From: Chondrus crispus
Lineage: Eukaryota; Rhodophyta; Florideophyceae; Gigartinales; Gigartinaceae
Direction: 5' to 3'
Length of the DNA stretch: 64,000 bases
NCBI RefSeq assembly: GCF_000350225.1
Contig: NW_005179072.1
Coordinates: 30,376-94,375 of the forward strand
Shown here: positions 11,876 through 22,898 of the stretch, one piece after another
Layout: each line of letters begins with the position of its first letter
How positions within the stretch are numbered: position 1 is the first letter of the stretch
Notes under the pieces: model-generated
The model's input: only the letters and a program-made list of their open reading frames with translations
Told to the model about the DNA's origin: nothing
Database searches by the model: none
Made by a program: the position numbers and the translations under genes

Positions 11876-12811
11876 TGTTGTAATTGTACGGCCACATGCC
11901 GATATGCATGACACACAACGACAGGTATGGCACGTGTAGAAGCAAAAACACTCTGGGTGACGAGCTCAGCAAGTTTGATTTTCAACGTGTACACGTGTGA
12001 TTTCTGGACACGGTTGCACTCTCAAGTACTTCAGGAGCAAGTTTGGTTTTCATCATGGACACGTGTGAAATCTGTACACGGTCGCACTGTACAGTACAAT
12101 CTGTGCATGTTTCATTTTCTCCGCCTGACACGTGTATGACCTCGACACATGTCCTCATTACACTGTCGGACGCGTGCAGTACGCCTGCAGTGTTACAGAC
12201 AAAGTGTAGAACCTTGGTGGCGGGTGCCTGGCACGTGCCAAAGGTTTACGGCGTCCATGGAGTGCAGCACGGGTACAGCAGGACACAAAGATACCGTTGC
12301 GCGAGTTTTGAATTCGTAAGGCAAAATGTGCACTGTTGTAATTGACAGTGGACAGGACCTCACGAGAGATTCAGATTCATAAGGCAACGTGTGCGCTGTA
12401 AACAGTCCTTGCAGGATTGATTTGAATTCGTAAGGCAACGTGTGAGCTGTAAACGTGCCTTACGAATTTGTGCCACGCTGGATTTGGAATAGTAAGGGAA
12501 TTTGTGCTTTGCTGTGCTTTGTTGTACTGCCTTACTAATTTCTCCGTCATGACAGTGGTAATTCGTAAGGCGGTTTTCTGTTATGTTTGTTGGGCCATCG
12601 CCAGTTTGGCTGAGTAGCAAGACGGGCACATGTATTAGAGCCAATACATTTGTAGTATGTGTGTCGTAGTCTTTGGTAGTAGAGTTCTAGAAGATTGCAG
12701 AATTGTATAAGTAGTGCCAGAAGTTGGCGACTCAAAGTAAATCGGTACCCAATCCTTCAACTTCACCTCATCAACCGACCTTCGAATCCCCTTCGCCCCG
12801 CTGACCTACCA
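11876..12811 (+). repeat. 3' LTR of copia D
   Basis: A purine tract (GAGGGGGAG, 11867-11875) just after the pol stop is followed by TGTTGTAATT, and the segment ends CCTACCA at 12811, three bases before an initiator-tRNA primer site. That gives a TG...CA LTR of about 936 bp. It contains several repeats of a GTAAGGCA-type motif. The 3' end aligns with the end of the copia E 5' LTR. The start could be three bases later. Confidence 0.75.
12309..12575. repeat. Spaced AATTCGTAAGGCA repeats in the copia D LTR
   Basis: Five near-copies of a motif around AATTCGTAAGGCA occur at about 12311, 12374, 12425, 12488 and 12560. An inverted copy (CTTACGAATT, 12459-12468) forms a hairpin with the 12425 copy. 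Three are followed by a GTGTG-CTGTAA-like tail. Related AATT-GTAAGGT words are in the LTR of copia E. Repeats in this position of an LTR often act as enhancers; that role is inference here. Confidence 0.6.
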
Positions 12812-13140
12812 ATAGGTTATGGGCCCAGTTCAAGGTTATTATTCTGCTGTGTGAGTGTTTGTTCTCAGTCTCTGCTGTCGTTCTCGTTTTGGTCTCCGCT
12901 GTCGTTCTTGTTTTGGTCTCCGCTGTCGTTCTCGTTTTGGTTTCTGCTGTCGTTTCCGCCGTCGTTTTCATCGCCGTTGTTGTTCGTTTTGTTCGGTCGC
13001 CGTCTACTTGCTGTCGTTATCATCTTGGTCGTTCGTCTCCGTCTACCCGCTGTCGTTTCAACTTGGTGGATCTTCTTCGTGTCTGTTGCAGCTTGGTCTT
13101 GGCAATCGTTGTGTGAGCTGTGGGTGTAGTCCCTAGTCGC
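12812..13140 (+). other. Second copia leader: initiator-tRNA primer site and 24-bp tandem repeats
   Basis: Directly after the D LTR lies GGTTATGGGCCCAG (12815-12828), complementary to the anticodon arm of eukaryotic initiator tRNA-Met. This is the half-tRNA type of primer site used by Drosophila copia and yeast Ty5. A pyrimidine-rich leader follows, with three copies of a 24-bp unit (12874-12945) containing GCTGTCGTTCTCG. The same arrangement follows the copia E LTR. The D 3' LTR therefore also serves as the 5' LTR of another, truncated copia unit. No gag follows. Confidence 0.75.
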
Positions 13141-13523
13141 CAACGTACCATATCAATCCAAGAAGACTGCCCTTCGATCACGCCGGTGATCGTCGTAGCT
13201 GCGGCTACCCTCGCTCTTGGTGAAAGGCTTGTGCCATTGGAAATCTGACTTGAGCGAGGGTCCGACCAAGAATCGTCGAGAGACGAAACATTGATCCTCG
13301 GGGAGGATCACAGTGTACTGGTCTAGTCTATCCGCACTCTGCCTTCGGGACGTGCGTCGGCGGTGCGGGTAACGCTCTCGGTATTAGCCCTATAGGTACG
13401 ATTTCGGTCCCCTGGGTGAAGAGAATACGTGCCTAAACACTGAACCTCTCACTATACGTGTAAAAGGTCGCGTACCTTGATTAAATTCGCACGGAAGAGG
13501 GTGACCCTAGGCGTGATTGTGAA
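13141..13523. other. Unassigned sequence left of element B
   Basis: No ORF or domain is recognised. The stretch may be the rest of the truncated copia leader or older insertion debris. It is continuous with 26090 onward once element B is removed. Confidence 0.4.
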
Positions 13524-13528
13524 CAAAT
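13524..13528. repeat. Target-site duplication of element B (left copy)
   Basis: CAAAT here is repeated at 26085-26089 immediately after the right LTR. This is the 5-bp duplication expected of Ty3 integrase and fixes both ends of element B. Confidence 0.92.
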
Positions 13529-14121
13529 TGTGGTACGATTCGACACCGCGACCCCGGGTGGGAGATGAGAACCGTCGAGACGGGCGGTTACTACTGTAGT
13601 AATCGTGCACGCGCCCTCTGCAAGCACAGTAGTACCTCCACCGCGTACACGTGGCACAACCGTTGGCGCCGGTCGTGGCCACGGGCACACGTGTGCGACC
13701 CGTCCGGTAAGTAATTAGCAATTAGTGGTTAATGGCACAAATTAGCCAATTTAGTACAGTAGCTGGTATACAGTATGTAATAGCTACTGTAGCGGGACAG
13801 GTGTCCTGGCGTCCCACTTAGGGGTTAAGACGGGGGGCACCTGCCCCGTTCCAGTAAACGGGGGTAGACTCGCCTCCCTTCCCTTTACGGCTTTTTGCTA
13901 ACTCCGTCCGGTTTTACCTCTAAGTCTCAGGCTTCTAACCCGTGACCGGCCGTCCGGATCTAACACCACCGACCGGCTGCGCGTCACCGGCCACGTGAGC
14001 CTTCCCTCTTTTCGAGTCCTTCCGTACGGTTTGCGCTCGCGTGCGTTACCCAGCGGCGCACGCTCCCTTACCTCTAACCCCCCTCGTTCCGAGTGGTCGG
14101 GACGAAGGTAGTTATACCACA
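13529..14121 (+). repeat. 5' LTR of element B
   Basis: Begins TGTGGTACGA and ends TATACCACA, a TG...CA inverted terminus. It is 593 bp, the same length as the right copy at 25492-26084. The eight differences between them include two CpG transitions. Confidence 0.95.
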
Positions 14122-14125
14122 TTTT

Positions 14126-14143
14126 TGGTACTCTTGTGGAGGG
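14126..14143 (+). other. Primer-binding site, element B
   Basis: TGGTACTCTTGTGGAGGG starts four bases after the LTR. The leading TGG complements a tRNA CCA end. It differs from the A/C site and I could not assign a tRNA. Confidence 0.55.
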
Positions 14144-14250
14144 CAATAACTACAGAGGTTCAGCCCGCACTGGATCGCCAGCGCGAGCAACTACCGATCG
14201 GATTGTAAGAGGTCGAAAATCACCGGGTCGATCGCCAGTGATCATCGACG

Positions 14251-16697
14251 ATGAACCGTGCGGATTCCGCCGGAGAAGATACCGCCTCCTGGCGAGCAAG
14301 TACCCGCAGTGGCAGAGGCGCACAGCGCCCCCGGATCGACAATCCGGAAGCCCTGCTACGCCCGCTGTCTACCAGGGGCCAGAAGACCCCTTCCGTTTCG
14401 GACACCACCGCCGGACTACCGGCTGGTGGGGGGAACCGCGTACAAGTACTGTACGACGCGTTACTCCCGCGACTACAAACCTGGATGGAGGATTTCCTCG
14501 CTGAGGAACTACCTCAGGTCGTCCAGGTTTGCCTCGACCGAACGGCACCAAGACTGGTGGCGGAGCATGCGGACAACGCACTCCGCGCCCTGCTGGACGA
14601 GAAGATCGCCCCCCTCGTACGCGACGAGGTGGTGGCAGCGCTCGCCGCGGAGGAGGACGAATCTCCGACCGCATTGGCTCTAAAGGGAGCTATTAGCTCC
14701 GCCGTGGCCATCCGTCTGGCCACGACATTTACCGAAACGGGAGGCGCGGTACCGCTGCCGGCGCCGCGCCGTGAAACCGTTCCGGACTCAAGCTTTAATA
14801 TCGCTGATCCGATCGGCGCCGTACCCGGGATTGATAGGATGGACCCTCACCCGGAGGGCAGAGCCATCTATCTCCCAACCGTTCACGGTGCTACAGGGAG
14901 GACCACAGAAAATGTCCTCCCCATACTCGCCGGTACCGGCGACCCCCGCGGGACAGACAACCGCCTGGGGCCCCCCGAGACAGAAAATCGGGACCCGTAC
15001 CGGTTGAGCACAAGACGTGCACCCAGCACGCACAGAACCGAAGCGGAATACACCCGGTATTCCGACGCAGAAGACCCCCGTCACAGGACGGATGAAGACC
15101 GCGAGGAACGCCGCTGGCGATACCGCGATAACCGCGAGGCACGCCACGGGTGATACCGCGATGCCGGAAGGGGAGGATACCCCTCCGATGATAACCCATC
15201 CGGTTGGGAAGACTCTCGCAGGCGGGGCCACAGGGCACGCCGCGATAGAAGCCGAGACCGGCACCGGCACGACCCGTCCGACTCGGAAGACTACCACACC
15301 GAGTCGGATGAGCGTCGTCGCTCGAGCAGACACCGCCGGGCTGCCCCGAAGAGCGACGAGCGACGGCCCACGGTAATCAGGCCCCTCAATGACCTGTTTA
15401 CCAAGGCCGTCAACTACAAGACCTACCGCCTGGAACGGCGTAGCTCGCGCTACGACTCTACAGTAGCGCGGCACATTAACCGTTACCGGAAAAAACTGGA
15501 CTTGCAGATGAGGTCCCATACGTTCAGCGGTCAAGATCCGATCGCGGTATTCGGATTCCTCGCACGCCTCAAGATGGCGTGCGACTACAACGGGATTACC
15601 GAAGGAGCCGCCGTGTGGTGCTTCCAATTCTACCTGACCGGGCAGGCTCACGCCTTACTCCAATCCCGTCTCAATGAAAACACTATGGCGGTTGACGTGG
15701 AGCGGCGCGAGCTGCTCCGGACGTACCCGCAGGTCGTCAACTTTTTGTTACGTACCTATGCGACCGATGAGGTAATTTCCGAAGCGGTTGGTGACGTGAC
15801 CTCCTTCCGTCAAAGTTCGAACATGACGGAGGAGGTCTACAGTAACCACCTCTGGGACAAGGCCCTCCGATGCGGTACGGTTTTCTCCGACCGGCGGTTG
15901 AAGTGCCAATTCGTCGAGGGGTTACTTCCCGCCACGTGTGCGCAGGTCCGCAATTGCCTCGCTATGCACCCGGATGTGGATTACCAATCCGTGGCTCGAT
16001 ACGCGCAAGCGATCGGGGAAACCAATCGGGCTTCCCGCCGGCAGGGGATGTCAGCCATGGCATCCCGGGAGCCGTCCGGAGCAGCTAGAAGATTTGACCG
16101 CACCGCAAGAACGAGGCCCGTGCTGTCCGTTGAGTCGGCATCCGACATCCCGACGGCCGGGGATTTGCTGAAGAAGCAGTCCTGGCCGTGACGGACCAAA
16201 CCGCGACGCCGACCTCGATGAGCTCGCCACTGACGAGTTATTATCCGTCGCCGGCAGCCTCGACGGCGGGCGCCCCGGTTCCGCCCGCCAACCCTGGCGA
16301 CGTGCGCACAGGACCGTACGGGAGGCAAGGGCAGGATCCACGCGTCCGGTTCGGCGGCGGGAGACTTCCCGGACCACCACAGTGCCGGTTCTGCCTTGAC
16401 ACCACGCACCGACAAGAGGCGTGCCCCGTCGTTGCCGATGCGGGCCTGCGGGCCAAGCTTCTGGAGGCACGAGAGGCCAACTACGAGAAGCTACGCATCC
16501 GGCAGGGCCTCCGCCCGGGATCCCCGTTCAACTGCCAGGGGCCGTCCGCTTGGAAAAACCAGCGCCCGACAACCCCCGCGGGCGTGAACGTGGTAGAAGA
16601 GCCGCACCACGGCCCTACCGAAGACCACGTGGCGCAAGCCGCGGACGAAATTCGCGAGGACTTGCTGGTGACGGGGGAAGCCGGGGAGGACGCGTAG
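14251..16697 (+). pseudogene. Gag of element B (one stop, one frameshift)
   Basis: One frame runs from the ATG at 14251 to 16191, broken by a TGA at 15151-15153. Nothing else interrupts it between 15154 and 16189. The N-terminal third is rich in acidic helices, an Arg/Asp/His-rich stretch follows, and a capsid-like Gag domain covers about 15500-16000 (FSGQDPIAVFGFL and neighbours). A frameshift near 16160 moves the frame to the one ending at 16697, which contains a CCHC knuckle (C-R-F-C-x4-H-x4-C, about 16384-16426). The TGA could come from CGA by a CpG transition. Gag would package the RNA in virus-like particles; this copy cannot make a full protein. Confidence 0.85.
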
Positions 16698-17411
16698 AGG
16701 CGACGACGTCTCTCCCCGTGCCCAGCCTCAGAAGCTTAGGCACCTGTAGTGCAATACCCGTCTCGGGTAGGGGGAGGAAGGAAGTGAAAAAGGAAAAAAA
16801 TTGGATACTGTAGTCCGGGGTTGGGGGACACACGTGTGCGACGAAGCGCACGATTATTTTAATTATTTAATTTTATTTACTAATTAGATCTAGAATCTAG
16901 AGCCGGGAGCTACTGTACTCGCCCTGGCGGGGCTCTATATAACTTAGCCCTTTGACCGAACAAGTCAATAAACTAACCCGAGTTGCCGGAGTTGAATGTC
17001 GCCTTGGTCGAAGTCCGTCTCTATCAAGACGCTCCCTTTTACCTAAGCCTACGGCATCCTCTATCGCTCGGGGTTCCCTTTTCTCTTTCCTTTATTTCCC
17101 TATCCTTTTCTATCTCTAATTCTACCTATTTTTCCCTTATCTTGTGTTGGTGCCATCAGCCTCGGTTGCGACCGAACCGGTGTAGGTGTTTCGAGCTATC
17201 GGGCGACACAGTTGACGTAGCGCTGCTACTGTGACCCATTTTCCGACGGAGATCGTTGCATCGACGTCTCCCTCGAAGGGCTCCGTCGTATCACGAGCCA
17301 GTGTTGGTACCATCGGTGTCGGTTGCGACCGAACCGGTGTAGGTGCTTCGAGCCATCGGGCGACACGGTTGACGTAGCGCTGCTACTTTCATTTCATCCC
17401 GTCGGGCTGCG
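16698..17411 (+). other. Gag-pol spacer of element B with promoter-like signals
   Basis: No convincing ORF. There is a purine-rich run (about 16768-16804), an AT-rich block (16853-16890), a TATA-like CTCTATATAACT near 16930 and an AATAAA-type AATAAAC at 16967. This order (purine run, TGTAG, TATA box, AATAAA) resembles an LTR, but I see no matching terminal repeat. Most related elements have gag and pol contiguous, so the spacer may hold an internal promoter or remains of a nested insertion. Confidence 0.45.
17145..17387. repeat. 86-bp direct repeat, period 157
   Basis: Copies at 17145-17230 and 17302-17387 are about 91% identical. Both start TGTTGGT-CCATC and end GCGCTGCTACT. The sequence between them is unrelated. 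They lie just before the pol frame of element B. Confidence 0.85.
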
Positions 17412-20400
17412 TTGCGACGCCCCCGTCGAAGGCCTTGTCGCGTTACAAGGTGTCGAAGAAGCTCAACGAGCATTGGCCTTACAACCCAGTGGAACCGGGG
17501 TACCTACGTACGCGCCCCACTCCACACTCGTCGAGCAGATCTCTTCGCAAGTCTCTACCACACCGATCCCGGGCCGGGCTATTTCTCTGTGCCCCCCCCC
17601 CCCTATCATGGATCCGAGCTACTACGAGTCGCAAGCTCGTTTAAACGGAGAAGGGAGAGTCGGACACTCCGTAGCGCTGTGCCATCGGCAGTTCTTCTTT
17701 TTGTTGCTGTTGTTGTTTTTGCTGGACCATCGGACCGCGGTCTCTGCCCGACAGGCGCATTGCACTACAGCACCCCCGATCCGGCTGCGCCAGTGGAAGC
17801 GCAGCCGGGTAACCGAACGGAAGTCCAGGCCATCTGCTTCTTCAAGAAGCAGAATTACAAGATCTCCGCGACGGTTGATCAGAAGCAGGCGTTGATGGTC
17901 GCCATCACGCCAGTGCTTGACTCAGGAGCCGGCCCGAACCTCATCCATTTACGGTGTGTCGCCGAGTCGTGGCGACCATCGATAAAACCGGTTCAGAGCC
18001 CAGCGCTCATCGACGCGTCAAACCGCGCGATGAAGGCACTAGGGAAAATCCCCCTGCTCGTCCGAATCGGTGAGTCTGTGGCGCGCGTCCCGTTCCTGGT
18101 AGTCACGAGCCTTGCCGTGGACTGTATTCTCGGTACGACCTTCCTGGATCGCCACGTCAAGGCGATCCTCCCACCGCAACGGAAGGTCGTGATCCACGAC
18201 GCACCACCCGTGGCGTTGATCGGAACAACCCCCTCGAGGCACGACCGCAAGATGGCCTCGAGGAGCACCGCACAACAACTACTGCCGTTGGATAAACCCG
18301 AACGGAAGCAGGTGGCGTTCCCCGCCAACACACCGTCACGGAAGATCCGCCTCGTCAGAGGGGTGACAATTCCCCCGATGACGCAGGCCATGGTGAGAGT
18401 CGCCACGCCGGTGGGGGGGCTGTGTTTTTTACAGAACTCCCCAAAAACCGCGCACAAGAATTTGACCCTCATGGCACAGGGGGTCATGGATGTTGTCCCC
18501 GAAAACCCGTTCTCGGTAATGCTCAGCAATTTCGGGCACCGCTCAGTTCACATCCCGAAGCATACCGTAGTCGGACTGGCTCTTCCGTCGTCCACTCACA
18601 TCCTGACCCTTGGCGACTCGGCCGCGGAAGCGGCCGAAGCTAAGGAAGGGGGAGGGATATTTAATTCCAACCTCTCAACCGCAAAGGATGGCGGGGAAGA
18701 AGCCGCCGACAACCGTACGGACAAGGGCGGGGCTGAACAAGCCACGCCGCCCAAGGCGCACCTCGGGGCGGTTGGAACGGATAAACCCGAAGACACCGCC
18801 GCCCCTGAGGAGGGCCCCAACGCCTGGCAGGAGGACGTCCACATCGGTGCCGAGGACGAGGAGGTACGCTCGGAGATCCTCGAGGTACTGTCCGAATTCA
18901 AGGACATGTGAACCGGCCGGCTGGGAAAAATATGGGCCACGAAGCACCGGATTGAGCTCAAGCCCGGTGCTCGCCCGATTTACCAGGCGCCTTACCGCAC
19001 CGGACCAACCGCACGGGAAAAAGAGAAAACGGAGATCGACGGCATGCTCCGGGCAGGGGTAATCGAACCTGCCACGGCGGAATGGGCAAGCCCCGTGGTA
19101 TTCGTCCCTAAAAAGGATGGTACCATGCGATTCTGTGTCGACTACAGAAAGCTCAACGCAGTCACCGTTCGGGATTTCTATCCGTTGCCGAGGATGGACG
19201 AGTGCATCGATTTCCTCGGCGACGCTACTGTCTTTACCACGCTGGATTGCAACAGCGGGTATTGGCAAGTAGAAATCGCCGAGGAGGACCGCGACAAGAC
19301 GACGTTCGCGTCGCACTGCGGGTTGTACCGTTTCCTCCGCATGCCGTTCGGTTTGAAGAACGCCCCCGCGACTTTTCAGCGGGCCGTCGACATCATATTG
19401 TCGCGGGTAAAATGGGAAACCGCACTGGTGTACCTGGATGATGTTATCATCTACTCCAAGACCGTAACGGAACACGTCGCGCACGTCCGCGAGGTTCTAC
19501 GCCTACTGCGGGACGCGGGCGTGTCGCTGAAGCTGTCGAAGTGCGCCTTCTTTGACACCTCGGTCACCTACCTGGGACACGTGATTCGACCAGGCAGGTT
19601 GGAGGTCGAGCGCCGCAACGTGGTCGCCATCGAGCGCGCTCGACCTCCCCAGAACCAAACGGAATTGCGGTCATTCTTAAGAATGTGCAATGTTTACCGC
19701 CGGTTCGTGAAGGGCTTCGCAAAAATAGCCGCTCCGCTAAACCGGAAGACGGGGAAAAATCAACCCTTCGAGTTTGAGGTTCTTACCGATGAGGAATACG
19801 AGGCGTTCGTGGAACTGAAGAAGCGCCTCGTGTCCCCACTGATATTGGCCCTACCCCGTTACGGACAGAAGTACACCCTGGATACGGACGGATGCGCGTA
19901 CCAGGTCGGCTGCGCCCTGGTACAGGAGCAGCCGGACGGCAACCGTCTACTGATCGGTTATTGGAGCCGCGCTCTCACGGACGCGGAGAAGAACTACACC
20001 ATTACCGAGAAAGAATGCCTCGCCGTCGTGTGGAGTATTCTCACGCTTCGACCATACCTGTCTGGGAATACGTTCGACCTCCGTACGGATCATGAGGCCC
20101 TCCGCTGGGTTCTCAACCTGGCTGATAGCTTCGGCCGGCTAGCGCGCTGGCGTCTCCGCCTAGCCGAGTACGACTACGATGTACAGTACCGGCCGGGTAT
20201 TAAGCACCAACTCGCGGATGGTGTATCACGCCTCCGAGTTGACGGCGCAACCTCCGAACCGAATGACGACGAGGTCCCGTGTTTCGCAGTACAATGGCGA
20301 GAGGAGGAGCATAACCCCCGCCAAGGCACCGGACACTGGGAGACCTCCGTCGACCCGAGGAGAGCTGAGCACGCGTTCGCGGTCATACCCGAAGAACGCC

Positions 20401-21920
20401 ACGTCTCATCCGTAACAGTGGAAGAGTTCCTTCGGGAACAGGCCGAGGACCCCTTCTGTAGGGCGGCAGCCGAGACCGTGGGGAACCCGGACTCGCGTTA
20501 CGACGTCGACCGATACGGGTGCGTCGTCGGCAAGTCCCCCCTCGATGGGACCCTGCAGCGGGTTGTACCGAAACGGCTCAGGGCGAAGATACTGTACCTC
20601 GCCCATCATCCCCGCCTGGCAGGACACCCGGGCGGTACGAGGATGTATTATAATCTCCGGCGGGAATATTATTGGCCTCATATGGCCAACGACGGCCTCT
20701 GTACCGTACGGAATTGCGCCTCGTGCGCCGCCACCCGGGGAACCCTGGTGCGGCATCAAAAGGACCTCAAGCTATTCCCAGCGGCAGGGCCGCTGGATTT
20801 CGTCGCCATGGACCTGCTGGGTCCTTTACCGAATACGGCGCACGGGAATCGCCACGTGCTCGTCATGACCGACCGGTTCACCAAACTGACGCGCAGTATC
20901 CCGTTACGCACCACCACCGCATCGGTTGTGGCTAACGCCTTCTTGGACAACTGGGTCTACGTATACGGGGCACCACGTTACGTGCTAACCGATAACGGTC
21001 CGCATTTTGCCGCCAAGTTCTTCGACGCGGTGTGTGCCCTCCTGGGGGTCAGGCATTACCTGACTACCGCCTATCACCCCCAGACGAATGGGCAAACCGA
21101 GCGGTTCAACCGTACTCTGGTACAGCGCCTCCGACATTATGTCGCGGGGCATCAGAGGGACTGGGACTAATTCATCCAGCCCCTGACCTTCGCGTATAAC
21201 ACGCAGATCCACCGGTCGACGGAGACAACCCCGTTCGACCTGGTGCTAACGCGACCACCGTCCGGTTTGGCACTGCCTGGTACTGTACCGCAGGATGCCG
21301 TCTCCAACACGGAAGATCCGAGGACCCCGGTACAGTACAAGCGCGCGACGCTGCGTAAACTCCGCGACGCCCTTGAGCGCACACGAGTGAAACTAACCGC
21401 GGCGCAAAGGCGATACAAGGCCGACTTCGATAAGAAGGTGCGTTTCCGTCCGGTCATCGAGGTGGGAGACCTGGTCTATGTCGACCGCCCACCTCGGCCA
21501 TTGACGAGTACCGAACGGGGAGACCTGCCAAGTAATGACGGGGGACCCTCCGTCAAGCTTTTATCGAAAACGGAAGGCCCGTTTCGGGTCCGACCCGCTA
21601 CGGAGACCACAGTGGTCGTCGATCAAGACGGGGTCTCAAACTGCGTGAGCATCGACAGTATAACGCGGATGCCGCGGGGACCCTGCCACGTCACTGCGGC
21701 CGCCCCGACCCAGCCCGCGGCGGACGGAGAACCCGAACCCGCCGCGGAGTATGTGATCGACCATCTGGTCGGTCACCGAGAGAACCGCACAGGAACCCAG
21801 TACAAGGTCCGCTGGAATGGCTACACCCCAGCAGACGATACCTGGGAACCCGCGGAGGGACTCCAACAGGCCTTCATAGACCGCTTCTGGCGCACGCGGG
21901 CGGCAGCACGACACCGCTAA
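17412..21920 (+). pseudogene. Pol of element B: protease, RT, RNase H, integrase, chromodomain (two stops)
   Basis: A single frame from 17412 to 21920 is interrupted by TGA (18909-18911) and TAA (21168-21170). The true start is uncertain; the first ~110 codons look non-coding and the protease begins about 17880. Domains in order are an aspartic protease with DSGAG, RT with YLDD (19431-19442), RNase H with TDHEALRW, a zinc-binding integrase N terminus, an integrase core with DNGPHF, and a chromodomain (about 21750-21900) with KVRWNGY and TWEP. The TGA replaces a Trp codon conserved in A and C, and the TAA lies inside integrase. Chromodomain integrases are known to favour heterochromatin. Confidence 0.93.
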
Positions 21921-21988
21921 CACCGCACTGAGCAACCCAGCGCGGGGCGGGCCGATCCCGCCGAGGACCTCCCCCGAGCGGCGCCCAA

Positions 21989-22225
21989 TCGCCACAGACG
22001 CACGCCGACCCCCGCGTGCGTCACCGCACACCCCACGCCGGAAGACCCGGAGCAGGAGGGGGCCAGGTCGCCACAGACGCACGCCGAACCCCGCGCGCGT
22101 CACTGCACACCCCGCGCCGGAAGACCCGGCGCAGGAGGGGGCGAGGTCGCTGCGGACGCACGCGGAACCCCGCATGCGCCACCCCAAACCCCGCACCGGA
22201 ATACCCGGCGCGGATGCGGGCGACT
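21989..22225. repeat. 79-bp minisatellite, three copies
   Basis: Three tandem GC-rich units begin at 21989, 22068 and 22147, each 79 bp. Each has the core CACAGACGCACGC (diverged in the third) and a later GGAAGACCCGG. The third copy is the most diverged. They lie just after the chromodomain stop of element B. Each of the first two units contains an AGGAGGGGG purine run. Confidence 0.85.
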
Positions 22226-22780
22226 CCGCCGAGGGTCTCCCCCAGGCGGCCACCATCCGTTTACAGCGCACGCAGATCCCCTGCGTGCCACCGCTCGAGC
22301 CGTACCGGATGGAACGGCGCGGAGGAAGCTGACCCACCGGCAGGGCGACCCGACGCGGCGGTGGTCAAACGGCGCGGCACCTTGGTGCACACCCGCTGCC
22401 GAGAGGCGGAACCCAGCGCGTAAATACTGTATGGGGACGACCTCGCCGAGGCTCCAGAGCACTGCGGACCACGAGGTGCGCGGGCAGCATAAACCGCCTG
22501 GCACGTGTGGCCGCTGGACCACGGCGGCGGTTCAAGACGCCTCCAATCCTCGGGGAGTACCCAATCGGAGTTCGTCAACGCGCTGAAAAAGCCACCCGCC
22601 GCGGGGCTGTAAATCCGGTCTAAATTACCTACCGGACGGACGCCCTCCGGTGTCGGGGGGGTAGCTGGGGGACCCTTCCCGCGACCACTTGGTACACTCA
22701 CCGCGCGGGGTCTCGCCGGCATGAGCCAGAGGGTAACCCGGCCGCCATGATGACGACCGGCGCGGAGAGACTACAGTACC

Positions 22781-22829
22781 CAGCGGGAAGGGCAGTGAAA
22801 GAGAGGAAGGAGAACGAGAACAGGAGGCA
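22781..22829 (+). promoter_or_regulatory. Candidate internal polypurine tract, element B
   Basis: About 49 bases are almost all purine (GGGAAGGGCAGTGAAAGAG and onward), lying between the end of pol and the end of the antisense ORF. The position corresponds to the pol-end G-run cassette in A and C. It lacks their palindrome, so an internal plus-strand primer role is only a suggestion. Confidence 0.35.
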
Positions 22830-22898
22830 ATTTACTGGACTGGATGAGACCTGGTCCCCGGAGGCGGTTCGCTACTCTCCCCGCCTCCCCCACGGGCA

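Larger units (their letters stand above)
9274..12811 (+). mobile_element. Ty1/copia retrotransposon D, 5'-truncated
   Basis: This is the 3' part of a copia element: integrase core, RT, RNase H, a purine tract and a 3' LTR. The 5' part is missing because element A starts inside its integrase gene. It is related to copia E but not identical; protein similarity is high and the LTRs differ clearly. It has at least two frameshifts in pol. The missing 5' half may lie beyond the left edge of element A, outside the window. Confidence 0.9.

Noticed and set aside
12865-13143. Asn/Asp/Lys-rich minus-strand ORF
   Set aside because: Translation of the 24-bp leader repeats; low complexity, and open frames occur in several phases.
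14258-14683. Second ORF over the start of element B gag
   Set aside because: Out-of-frame shadow of gag; the gag frame continues with only one stop into the capsid domain.
21989-22225. CRISPR-like array
   Set aside because: The units are contiguous 79-bp tandem copies with no unique spacers, in a eukaryotic retroelement.
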